From the NCBI GenBank assembly GCA_913031385.1, contig CAJWCT010000004.1:1-41135 (forward strand): DNA of 41,135 bases, in the 5' to 3' direction. A model generated the notes under the pieces. It worked only from the letters and a program-made list of their open reading frames with translations, was not told the origin of the DNA and did not search any database. Origin of the DNA: an uncultured Flavobacteriales bacterium (lineage in GTDB: Bacteria > Bacteroidota > Bacteroidia > Flavobacteriales > Flavobacteriaceae). A program made the position numbers and the translations under genes. Positions 8,009 through 15,850 of the stretch are shown here, one piece after another; positions within the stretch are counted from its first letter, which is position 1; the number at the start of each line of letters is the position of its first letter.

Positions 8009-8958
8009 TATTTCTTTAACAGACCTAATTCTACTAGTCTTTCATTTAAAAAGTCTCCAGCTGTAATATCATTAAATGACTTAGGATATTCTTCACAAAT
8101 ACAAGATTCCAATACATTTAACTTCATATCACTTACAGGATGCATAAAAAACGGAATAGAATATCTAGACTTTTTAAGTAATTCTTTATCTGGATTTACT
8201 ACTCTATGAACTGTGGATTTTAACAAATTATTTGTATGCCTAGAGAGCATATCACCAATATTAATCATTAATTCATTTTTTTGTGCCACAGCATCAATCC
8301 ATTCACCATTAGAATGTTGAACTTGTAACCCTTTTCCATGTGCACCCATCAGCAATGTAATTAAATTTATGTCTCCATGAGCAGCAGCTCTAACTGCTTC
8401 CTTAGGATCTTCAAGAATAGGAGGGTAATGGATAGGTCTTAAAATAGAATTTCCATTATGGATATATTGATCAAAATAATTTTCATCTATTTTTAAATAT
8501 AATGCCAGAGCTCTTAAAACATATTTAGCAGTTTTTTCAAGTGTAACATATACTTCTTTGCCAACTTCATTAAATTCAGGTAATTCATCAACAGATATAT
8601 TTGGAAAATAATTGTATTTATTTTTTTCTTCTTCATCAATATATTGACCAAAATGCCAATATTCTTTTAAATCTCCATGTTTACTTCCTTTAGCACTTTC
8701 TTTTCCAAAAGCAACATAACCTCTTTGACCAGAGTACTCAGGGTGTTCATATTTTGTTTTAACTTCATCGGAAAGATTGAAAAACAATTTAATTTGGTTA
8801 TATAATTTCTCAATAAGTTCATCGGACAAAAAATGTCCCCTTACTGCACAAAATCCAATCTCTTGAAAAGCGCCTCCAATTGTTTGAATAAATCTTTCTT
8901 TTTTTTCTAAATTATTACTTAGAAAATCTCTAAGATCTACTGATGGTATATTGTTCAT
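8008..8958 (-). CDS. 2-oxoglutarate/Fe(II)-dependent oxygenase (isopenicillin N synthase family)
   Basis: The protein resembles the plant-type DIOX_N plus 2OG-FeII_Oxy family: an N-terminal 'IPSVDLRDFL' segment and a 'GFCAVRGHFLSDELIE' helix, then the jelly-roll core. The iron ligands are in 'AAHGDINLITLL' (HxD, around residues 193-195) and 'LKSTVHRVVNP' (around 251), with the 2OG-binding RxS in 'KSRYSIPFF'. I start at the ATG at 8958. The track start at 8994 is a TTG that falls inside a good -7 promoter element. Such enzymes hydroxylate or oxidatively modify small molecules; the substrate is not predictable. It is first in an operon with the SUI1-like and phosphorylase genes. Confidence 0.88.
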   Translation of the reverse strand: MNNIPSVDLRDFLSNNLEKKERFIQTIGGAFQEIGFCAVRGHFLSDELIEKLYNQIKLFFNLSDEVKTKYEHPEYSGQRGYVAFGKESAKGSKHGDLKEYWHFGQYIDEEEKNKYNYFPNISVDELPEFNEVGKEVYVTLEKTAKYVLRALALYLKIDENYFDQYIHNGNSILRPIHYPPILEDPKEAVRAAAHGDINLITLLMGAHGKGLQVQHSNGEWIDAVAQKNELMINIGDMLSRHTNNLLKSTVHRVVNPDKELLKKSRYSIPFFMHPVSDMKLNVLESCICEEYPKSFNDITAGDFLNERLVELGLLKK

Positions 8959-8983
8959 AATGACAATCTTTATTGGTATTTTA

Positions 8984-8991
8984 CAAATATA
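8984..8991 (-). promoter_or_regulatory. -7 promoter element (TATATTTG) of the 2OG oxygenase operon
   Basis: Read on the minus strand this is TATATTTG, a full match to the Bacteroidota consensus TAnnTTTG, 25 bases before the ATG at 8958. No convincing -33 TTG is seen at the usual spacing. The position argues for the downstream ATG as the true start. Confidence 0.5.
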
Positions 8992-9041
8992 CAAAATGTT
9001 GATAATTAAATTTTTGACTCTTTAATTATATATGAAAAATC

Positions 9042-9059
9042 ATAGCTTTATTTAGCTAT
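9042..9059. promoter_or_regulatory. Inverted repeat upstream of the E1 dehydrogenase gene
   Basis: ATAGCT-TTATTT-AGCTAT is a perfect 6-base inverted repeat with a 6-base spacer in the 143-base divergent gap, 42 bases before the E1 start codon. It could be an operator or a weak hairpin in the leader. There is no second copy nearby to support either. Confidence 0.25.
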
Positions 9060-9101
9060 AATATTGCTATTTTTATACTGATCTATAGATTAGAGTTTTC
9101 A

Positions 9102-11078
9102 ATGAATTATCAAAAAACTTCAATAAAAGCAACGCAACATTTAGAGTTATACACTTCAATGTTAAAATCCCGAATGATTGAAGAAAGAATGCTCGTTTTA
9201 CTTAGACAGGGAAAAATTTCAAAATGGTTTTCAGGAATAGGGCAAGAAGCAATATCTGTTGGAGTAACATTAGCTTTAGAGAATGATGAATATATTCTTC
9301 CGATGCATCGAAATTTAGGTGTCTTTACTTCTAGAAACATACCACTTAATAGGTTGTTTTCTCAATGGCAAGGCAAACCTTCTGGTTTTACAAAAGGGAG
9401 AGATAGATCCTTTCATTTTGGCACAAATGAGTACAATATTGTAGGTATGATTTCGCATTTAGGGCCTCAATTAGGGGTTGCAGACGGAATTGCATTATAC
9501 CATCTACTAAATAAAAACAAAAAAGTTACGGCAGTCTTTACAGGCGAAGGAGGAACTAGTCAAGGAGATTTTCACGAAGCGCTAAATGTTGCTTCTGTTT
9601 GGAATTTGCCAGTTATATTTATTATTGAAAACAATGGTTATGGTCTTTCAACACCTATAAATGAACAATATAATTGTAAAAATATCGCTGATAAAGGGGT
9701 AGGGTATGGTATTGAATCCCATATTGTAAATGGAAACAATATTCTTGATGTATATTCAAAGATATCTTCAGTAGCAGCTAAAATTAGAAAAAACCCTAAA
9801 CCTGTATTAATAGAATTTAAAACTTTTAGGATTAGAGGCCATGAAGAAGCTAGCGGAGTAAAATACGTGCCTAAAGAATTAATTAATGAATGGAAAGAAA
9901 AAGATCCAATATCCAATTACGAATCATTTCTTACAGAATCTAAGCTTCTTACAAAAGATGACATAGCCGAAATTAAAAATAAATTTACTGAAGAAATAAC
10001 CCGAAACTTAGAATTAGCTTTTAATGAACCACTTTTAAAACCAGATATAAACACTGAATTAAAAGAAGTTTATAAAGAACATTTATTTAAGCAAGTAAGA
10101 CACTCTAAAAAAACATCTAATTTAAGATTTGTAGACGCTATTTCAGATGGTTTATTTCAATCAATGGAAAAGAATAATAATTTGGTTCTAATGGGGCAAG
10201 ATATAGCAGAGTATGGTGGCGTATTTAAGGTTACTGAAGGTTTTGCTGAAAAGTTTGGAGTAGAAAGGGTTAGGAACACTCCTATATGTGAATCAGCCAT
10301 TATTGAAGTCGCAATGGGACTTTCCATATGTAATACAAAGAGTATTGTTGAATTACAATTTTCAGATTTTATAAGTTCTGGATTTAACCCTGTTGTAAAC
10401 TATTTAGCCAAGTCTTATTATAGATGGGAGCAAAATGCTGATATTGTTCTAAGAATGCCTTGTGGAGCTGGAGTAGGAGCAGGACCTTTTCATTCCCAAA
10501 CAAATGAAGCTTGGTTTACCAAAACACCTGGATTAATTGTGTTATATCCAGCATTTCCCTATGATGCTAAAGGGCTTATAATATCAGCTATTGAAAACCC
10601 AAATCCTGTTTTATTCTTTGAACATAAAGCATTATATAGAAGTATAAGGCAAGAAGTGCCTAAGGATTATTATAATATACCTATTGGAAAAGCTTCAATC
10701 TTAAGATCTGGAAATAGTATTTCGATTATTTCTTATGGGGCAGCTATTCATTATGCTGCAGAAGTTTTAGATAAAAACCCTAATATAAGTGCAGATTTAA
10801 TTGATCTTAGGAGCTTATGTCCATTAGATGTAGAAACTATAATAAATTCAGTAAATAAAACTGGTAAGGCAATTATTCTTCAAGAAGATTCGTTGTTTGG
10901 AGGTTTGGCCTCTGAAATTTCCTCTATAATAATGGAAAATTGCTTTGAATCATTAGATGCACCTGTAAGAAGAGTGGCAAGCTTAAACACTCCAATACCA
11001 TTTGAGGCTAGCTTAGAAAAGCAATATTTACCTTATAGTCGATTTGAAAGTGAGCTAATTGACTTATTTAATTATTAG
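9102..11078 (+). CDS. Fused E1 alpha/beta subunit of a branched-chain 2-oxoacid dehydrogenase
   Basis: At 658 residues this is a single-chain fusion of the thiamine-diphosphate E1 subunits, an arrangement common in Bacteroidota. Residues about 1-320 are the alpha part, with the TPP motif running from 'GEGGTSQGDFHEALN' (about 148) to 'ENNGYG' (about 176). Residues about 340-658 are the beta part, including 'LMGQDIAEYGGVFKVTEGF', 'RVRNTPICESAIIEVAMG' and 'LIDLRSLCPLD'. The enzyme decarboxylates branched 2-oxoacids and passes the acyl group to a lipoyl E2. This feeds iso-branched fatty acid synthesis, typical of the group. No E2 or E3 gene is nearby. Its 3' end overlaps the convergent dipeptidase by 11 bases. 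Confidence 0.93.
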   Translation: MNYQKTSIKATQHLELYTSMLKSRMIEERMLVLLRQGKISKWFSGIGQEAISVGVTLALENDEYILPMHRNLGVFTSRNIPLNRLFSQWQGKPSGFTKGRDRSFHFGTNEYNIVGMISHLGPQLGVADGIALYHLLNKNKKVTAVFTGEGGTSQGDFHEALNVASVWNLPVIFIIENNGYGLSTPINEQYNCKNIADKGVGYGIESHIVNGNNILDVYSKISSVAAKIRKNPKPVLIEFKTFRIRGHEEASGVKYVPKELINEWKEKDPISNYESFLTESKLLTKDDIAEIKNKFTEEITRNLELAFNEPLLKPDINTELKEVYKEHLFKQVRHSKKTSNLRFVDAISDGLFQSMEKNNNLVLMGQDIAEYGGVFKVTEGFAEKFGVERVRNTPICESAIIEVAMGLSICNTKSIVELQFSDFISSGFNPVVNYLAKSYYRWEQNADIVLRMPCGAGVGAGPFHSQTNEAWFTKTPGLIVLYPAFPYDAKGLIISAIENPNPVLFFEHKALYRSIRQEVPKDYYNIPIGKASILRSGNSISIISYGAAIHYAAEVLDKNPNISADLIDLRSLCPLDVETIINSVNKTGKAIILQEDSLFGGLASEISSIIMENCFESLDAPVRRVASLNTPIPFEASLEKQYLPYSRFESELIDLFNY

Positions 11079-12204
11079 TCTGAATATTATTAGCAATTTC
11101 TGTTACTTCAGTTAAAACTCTTAAGAGATTACCACTCCATATTTTACTTATTTCTTCTTTTGTATAACCTCTTTTTAATAATTCCTTAGTAACATTAAAT
11201 GTCTCAGATGCATCAGACCATCCCTGAATTCCTCCACCACCATCAAAATCACTGCTAATTCCTACATGATCTATACCTATTCTTTCAACCATATAATCTA
11301 TGTGATCAACTAAATCTTTAACACTTACTAATTCAGTAGATATATCATCCCTTAAAAACCCAGCTAAAGCTACTGTTTGAACAACACCGCCATTTTTCTT
11401 AATCCAATCTAATTGTTCGTCATCTAAATTTCTTGAATGATTACATAAACTTCTTGCTGAAGAATGAGATGCAATAACAGGTGCACTGCTAATCTCTATC
11501 ATTTGTCTTATAGCTTCTTTAGAAGGATGGGAAACATCAATCATTATCCCAAGTCTGTTCATTTCAAGAATTGCTTCTTTTCCTTTATCACTTAATCCGT
11601 TATGCATCCAATTTTGCCAACCATCACCATATGTGTTACCTTTCTCTCCTGTATTTGAGTCAGAGAATTGACTATGTCCATTATGGGCTAAAGACATATA
11701 TCTTGCTCCAAGATTATAAAACTTTTCAATATTTGATAAATCTTCTCCTAAAGGATATGCATTTTCAACACCAATCATAGCAATCTTTTTTCCTTTTGCA
11801 TTTATCTTATATACATCTTCTTCTGATAATGCAAGCTCAATCTGATCGGGCGCATATTCTTCTACAAGCCTATGAATTGCCTCAAACTTATCAATTGCAT
11901 TTTTATATGCTCTTTTATATCCATTTTCATTTAATGAATCTTGGCCGGTAAAAACAATAAACCAAGCAACATCTAATCCTCCATCTATCATTTTTGGAAG
12001 ATTTACCTGTGAGTCCGTATTTACCGTATAGTTATTCTGATCTGTGAAATTCCTTAAGTTAATATCGCAATGCGTATCAAGAGTTATTATTTCATTATGT
12101 ATTTCCATTGTATTTTTTTCTACAATAATTTCATCTTGATATACTATAAAAAAAGTAATAATAGCAAGAACAATAACTATAATATGATTTTTCTCTTTTG
12201 ACAA
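11068..12204 (-). CDS. Membrane dipeptidase (peptidase family M19)
   Basis: This 378-residue zinc dipeptidase is of the renal dipeptidase family. An N-terminal hydrophobic segment (HIIVIVLAIITFFIVY) acts as a signal anchor, placing the enzyme in the periplasm. Metal-binding elements visible are 'LDTHCDINL' (HxD, about residues 43-51), a Glu in 'MIGVENAYPL', 'MIDVSHPSKEAI', 'PVIASHSSARSL' and 'HVGISSDFDGGGG'. The enzyme releases amino acids from dipeptides, with loose specificity. The 108-base gap upstream is shared with the divergent helicase gene. Confidence 0.92.
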   Translation of the reverse strand: MSKEKNHIIVIVLAIITFFIVYQDEIIVEKNTMEIHNEIITLDTHCDINLRNFTDQNNYTVNTDSQVNLPKMIDGGLDVAWFIVFTGQDSLNENGYKRAYKNAIDKFEAIHRLVEEYAPDQIELALSEEDVYKINAKGKKIAMIGVENAYPLGEDLSNIEKFYNLGARYMSLAHNGHSQFSDSNTGEKGNTYGDGWQNWMHNGLSDKGKEAILEMNRLGIMIDVSHPSKEAIRQMIEISSAPVIASHSSARSLCNHSRNLDDEQLDWIKKNGGVVQTVALAGFLRDDISTELVSVKDLVDHIDYMVERIGIDHVGISSDFDGGGGIQGWSDASETFNVTKELLKRGYTKEEISKIWSGNLLRVLTEVTEIANNIQTNN

Positions 12205-12260
12205 TTTGAATATAACTTATTACTAAATACACAATTAAGATAAAATTTTTCGCTTAAAAA

Positions 12261-12293
12261 TTGTTAAATAACTAAGAAAAGTTGTTATTTTTG
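12261..12293 (+). promoter_or_regulatory. Bacteroidota-type promoter of the helicase gene run
   Basis: A TTG at 12261-12263 and TATTTTTG at 12286-12293, 22 bases apart, match the -33 TTG / -7 TAnnTTTG pattern. The helicase ATG at 12313 is 19 bases beyond the -7 box, implying a leader of roughly a dozen bases. Confidence 0.6.
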
Positions 12294-12312
12294 CAAATCT
12301 TCATAAATTAAA

Positions 12313-13824
12313 ATGATAGTAAAAAACGACAAAGATTTGTACACCTATCAAAAGGGAGCAATTTTTAAAATCTTTAAACGATTTGATACTGCTGCTTCTG
12401 ATTATCATTTGCTATATCAACTTCCTACAGGTGGAGGAAAGACCATAATTTTCTCTGAAATAGTAAGACAATATCTTAAAAACCATACCAGTAGAGTAGT
12501 GGTAATGACACATAGAATTGAACTGTGTAATCAAACTTCTAAAGTGCTAACAGAGTTTGGAGTAGAAAATAAAATTATTAACAGTAAGGCTTCTTTAGAT
12601 GATCAAGAAGATTATAGTTGTTTCGTAGCTATGGTAGAAACATTAAACAACAGACTCCTTGATGATAAGCTTGATATTTCAAATGTTGGTCTTGTAATAA
12701 TTGATGAAGCTCATTATAATTCATTTACAAAACTTTTTAAATTTTTTAACACATCATTTATTTTAGGAGTAACAGCAACTCCATTAAGTTCAAATATAAA
12801 TCTTCCTATGAATGATAATTATGACGAATTAATTGTAGGTGAATCTATAAAAGAATTGATTTATAATAAGTTCTTGGCAAAAGCTGATTTATTTACATAT
12901 AATGTTGGTTTAACATCGCTTGTTGTTGGTGCAAATGGAGATTATACAGTTAAATCATCTGAGGACCTTTATACAAATAATGATATGCTCTCTAAATTAG
13001 TTCTAGCATATGAAGAAAAGTGTGTTAATAAAAAAACATTGATTTTTAATAATGGAATTAATACATCTCTAATTGTTTATGATACTTTTAAAAATGCTGG
13101 GTTTGATATTAAGCATTTAGACAATACTGCAACAAAAAAAGAACGAGCTAATATTTTAAAATGGTTTAAAAAAACACCCAATTCGATTCTAACATCAGTC
13201 AGTATTTTAACAACTGGATTTGATGAACCCACAGTTGAGAGTATTATTATTAATAGAGCTACGAAATCCTTAACATTATATTACCAAATGATTGGAAGAG
13301 GATCAAGAATTTTAGATAATAAATTAACATTTGATGTAATAGATTTAGGAAATAATTTCTATAGGTTTGGTCAGTGGGGATCAGATATAAATTGGCAACA
13401 AATTTTCAAATTCCCAAATAATTACTTAGATAGTGTTATTTCAGATGAGGAAATTGAAGGTCGTTTTACATATGAAATGCCTGAAGAAATTCAATCACTT
13501 TTTTCAAATTCAGAAAATTTATACTTTAATGTTAATGAGGTTTATGTTGATTCTATAAGAAATGGTAAGTCCTCAAAAATTGTATTACAAAAAGCTATTG
13601 AACATCATTCAAAAATGTGTGTAGAAAATTCTGGAGATGTTTATGACGCACTAAGCCTAGTTAAGGAGCTTAATGATGATGTAGATCATTTAATAAAGAG
13701 GTATTCTAAATGTATTAGTAAAAGCACTCCTAATTTTCTTGAATGGCTAACTGATGAATACAAGAAGAGATTAAGAACATATATAAGAATTAATTTCGAT
13801 GAAGTTAAAAACCTGGTTCATTAA
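12313..13824 (+). CDS. DEAD/DEAH-box superfamily 2 helicase (SSL2/RecQ-like architecture)
   Basis: This is a 503-residue SF2 helicase. Motif I is 'LPTGGGKT' (about residues 37-44), motif Ia 'VVVMTHRIELCNQ', motif II DEAH (131-134), motif III 'GVTATPLS', and in the second RecA domain 'TSVSILTTGFDEPTVESII' and motif VI 'YYQMIGRGSRI'. This is the type III restriction/XPB-like subgroup, which includes both repair and defence helicases. No nuclease or methylase domain is fused and none is adjacent. The C-terminal 120 residues are unassigned. It leads a tight run with the PrsW-like gene (8 bases downstream). Confidence 0.88.
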   Translation: MIVKNDKDLYTYQKGAIFKIFKRFDTAASDYHLLYQLPTGGGKTIIFSEIVRQYLKNHTSRVVVMTHRIELCNQTSKVLTEFGVENKIINSKASLDDQEDYSCFVAMVETLNNRLLDDKLDISNVGLVIIDEAHYNSFTKLFKFFNTSFILGVTATPLSSNINLPMNDNYDELIVGESIKELIYNKFLAKADLFTYNVGLTSLVVGANGDYTVKSSEDLYTNNDMLSKLVLAYEEKCVNKKTLIFNNGINTSLIVYDTFKNAGFDIKHLDNTATKKERANILKWFKKTPNSILTSVSILTTGFDEPTVESIIINRATKSLTLYYQMIGRGSRILDNKLTFDVIDLGNNFYRFGQWGSDINWQQIFKFPNNYLDSVISDEEIEGRFTYEMPEEIQSLFSNSENLYFNVNEVYVDSIRNGKSSKIVLQKAIEHHSKMCVENSGDVYDALSLVKELNDDVDHLIKRYSKCISKSTPNFLEWLTDEYKKRLRTYIRINFDEVKNLVH

Positions 13825-13832
13825 AAAATTAA

Positions 13833-14534
13833 ATGTTTATGACTGGACTTGAGATTTATTATTATTTTATCGCAGCATTTTATACAATTTTACCTCCAAT
13901 ATTTATTGTCGGTTACATTTATAGGAAAGACTTGTATGACAAAGAACCTGGCAAGATAATAAGAAAATGTTTTTTGTACGGTATTTTAATTGCAATGCCT
14001 GTAGGATTTTTAGAAATATTTATAGAGAAGACAGGAATTTTTGCTGAAAGCATATTTCTTTATTCATTTTTTGGTGTAGCACTAATAGAAGAAGGAGGAA
14101 AGCTATATGCTCTAATGAAGTACCCTTTCAAACTAAAGGACTTTAACGAGCCTTATGATGGGATATTATACTCTGCAACTATTGGCTTAGGTTTTGCTTT
14201 TATTGAGAATATTTTATACGTATTAGGTAATTTAGATATGGCAAGAGAGATAGCAATGGGTAGAATGTTTACTGCAATTCCTGCTCATGCTGCATTTGGA
14301 GTTTTAATGGGTTATTTTGTAGGCCTAGCAAAATTTGATTTAAAAAACAAAACTAGGTTAGTAATCACAGGGCTTGTTATTGCGACATTAACTCATTGTC
14401 TCTATAATTATTTTATATTCAAATTCAGCAATTCAGTATATATGCTTTTTACTTTTGTTGTATTAATCATTGCATTATATTTATCAAAAATTGCGATAAA
14501 AAAGCATCAAGATAATTCACCTTTTAAAAATTAA
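13833..14534 (+). CDS. PrsW-family intramembrane metalloprotease
   Basis: This 233-residue polytopic membrane protein is of the PrsW/CAAX-like glutamic protease group. Conserved polar residues sit in membrane helices: 'LIEEGGKLY' (Glu86, Glu87, Lys90), 'FAFIENILY' (Glu125, Asn126), 'AIPAHAAFG' (His152) and 'LTHCLYNYF' (His about 198). About seven hydrophobic segments are present. In Bacillus, PrsW performs site-1 cleavage of an anti-sigma factor; the target here is unknown and no anti-sigma gene is adjacent. The start could be the ATG at 13833 or at 13839. It is 8 bases after the helicase and 4 bases before the HMA lipoprotein. Confidence 0.88.
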   Translation: MFMTGLEIYYYFIAAFYTILPPIFIVGYIYRKDLYDKEPGKIIRKCFLYGILIAMPVGFLEIFIEKTGIFAESIFLYSFFGVALIEEGGKLYALMKYPFKLKDFNEPYDGILYSATIGLGFAFIENILYVLGNLDMAREIAMGRMFTAIPAHAAFGVLMGYFVGLAKFDLKNKTRLVITGLVIATLTHCLYNYFIFKFSNSVYMLFTFVVLIIALYLSKIAIKKHQDNSPFKN

Positions 14535-14538
14535 TATT

Positions 14539-14934
14539 ATGAAAAAACTATATTTAATTCTAATTGCAACTACTTTAATTATAAGTTGCGAAAACAATAA
14601 AAAAGCAGAAACCGTTACTGTAAAACAAGAAATCTCAATTGTTGATCCAGATATATCGATAGGAGTAAGAGGAAATTGTGGAATGTGTAAAACTACAATT
14701 GAAAAGGCTGCACTTTCTGTTGATGGAGTAGAGGAAGCTTCTTGGAGTACAGCAACAAAAATTCTAGACATAAAAACAAAATCTAGTTTAGATTCAATTG
14801 CAATTAAAATTCATCAAGCTGTAGCAGATTCTGGATACGATACTGAGCTAATGACTTCAACAGAGGAGTCTTACAACAGTTTACCTGGATGCTGCCAATA
14901 TAATAGAGAAATGGTAATAACAAATAATAATTAA
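14539..14934 (+). CDS. Heavy-metal-associated (HMA) domain lipoprotein
   Basis: This is a 131-residue lipoprotein: signal MKKLYLILIATTLIISC with lipobox cysteine at residue 17. It is followed by a single HMA domain whose metal-binding pair is in 'RGNCGMCKTTIEKA' (Cys47, Cys50). The ferredoxin-like fold continues with 'VDGVEEASWSTATKILDIK'. A second cysteine pair, 'LPGCCQYN', lies near the C-terminus. It probably binds Cu(I) or another soft metal at the cell envelope, as a chaperone or buffer. No metal-transporting ATPase is nearby. It is tightly linked to the PrsW-like gene and to the next lipoprotein. Confidence 0.88.
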   Translation: MKKLYLILIATTLIISCENNKKAETVTVKQEISIVDPDISIGVRGNCGMCKTTIEKAALSVDGVEEASWSTATKILDIKTKSSLDSIAIKIHQAVADSGYDTELMTSTEESYNSLPGCCQYNREMVITNNN

Positions 14935-14937
14935 ATC

Positions 14938-15786
14938 GTGTTAAGATTTACGTTTATTTATCTTTTACAAATCACATTTATTGGTAGTTTCTTATTCGTC
15001 GTTTCATGTAAGGGGGATATTGGCTACATATCACCTGGAAATGATCCTAATTTCACTATAATAAGTCACTCAGATCAAGGTTTTTCAACAACTAATAGAA
15101 AAGTCTCTGTTTTTGGTGTTGACATATATGCTGTTTCTGAAGTAAATGATGAGAAACTACTACATGCGACTAATGTTTTGGCACAATATTTAGATAATAA
15201 TGAAGATGGAAATGTTGACAATAATCAAGTTCACGACAAAATGATTGAAAATAAGGCATTTATAATTATGTGGAAAGATGATAATGATTTAGATATTGAC
15301 CCTCCAAATGATAGAATTGGACAAGACTTAGGTGATGATGAAACCAACCCAAATTTTGTTATAAATAATAAACAGGGGCAATTTGATGCTTCATTAGAAG
15401 AAATATGGCATATAATCAGTCATTCTGGCTACGCATATGCTTATCCTGAGGTTTTTGGAGAAAACCCTGGAACTTCTTTAACTAATGCTATGGATATAGC
15501 TAGAGGAGGTTTTTTTACAGAAATACCTAATTCATATCCATCTAGTGCATGGTATTCATATTATGATTACACATGTGAATACGACTGTATGGCCGCTGAA
15601 TACTTTTACTGGGCAATTACATCAATTCTAGGAGCTCAGGAAAATAGGCTAAACGAAATTGGTGATGAATGGATCCTAAATACTAGCGAACTTGTAGAAA
15701 CTGTTGATACCGCTATATACTCATTATTAACGACGGATGAATATAACTTTCCTACAGAACTACCTGACGGTTCTTACAGACATTAA
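14938..15786 (+). CDS. Lipoprotein with EF-hand-like segment and HIISH motif, unknown function
   Basis: This is a 282-residue protein I do not recognise, starting at a GTG 3 bases after the HMA gene. The signal ends in 'FVVSC' (lipobox Cys24). After 'KLLHATNVLAQYL' comes an acidic, calcium-loop-like stretch 'DNNEDGNVDNNQ'. Then 'LEEIWHIISHSGYAYAYPE' (about residues 152-170) has the spacing of a zincin helix, but the HExxH glutamate is replaced by Ile (HIISH). A later helix, 'CMAAEYFYWAITS', could supply a third ligand Glu. It may be a divergent or inactive metallopeptidase-like surface protein; this is inference. It is the last gene of the helicase-led run. Confidence 0.8.
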   Translation: MLRFTFIYLLQITFIGSFLFVVSCKGDIGYISPGNDPNFTIISHSDQGFSTTNRKVSVFGVDIYAVSEVNDEKLLHATNVLAQYLDNNEDGNVDNNQVHDKMIENKAFIIMWKDDNDLDIDPPNDRIGQDLGDDETNPNFVINNKQGQFDASLEEIWHIISHSGYAYAYPEVFGENPGTSLTNAMDIARGGFFTEIPNSYPSSAWYSYYDYTCEYDCMAAEYFYWAITSILGAQENRLNEIGDEWILNTSELVETVDTAIYSLLTTDEYNFPTELPDGSYRH

Positions 15787-15803
15787 GAATACCAGATAAA
15801 GTG

Positions 15804-15850
15804 TTCTATAATTTATATTATGTAAAATAGGATTTATTCCTATAATAGAA
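15804..15850. terminator. Possible weak hairpin between convergent genes
   Basis: The 64-base gap between convergent stops contains ATAGGA-TTTAT-TCCTAT (15827-15843) nested inside TTCTAT (15804-15809) and ATAGAA (15845-15850). No clear U-tract follows on either strand, so termination function is uncertain. Confidence 0.25.

Noticed and set aside
9102-11078. E1 alpha/beta fusion and lpxC/fabZ fusion as novel gene fusions
   Set aside because: Both single-chain fusions are well known in Bacteroidota and serve here only as lineage markers.
12313-13824. Helicase as part of a restriction or other phage-defence system
   Set aside because: No methylase, nuclease, or known defence partner is adjacent. 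The neighbours are a membrane protease and lipoproteins, and no mobile-element signs surround it.
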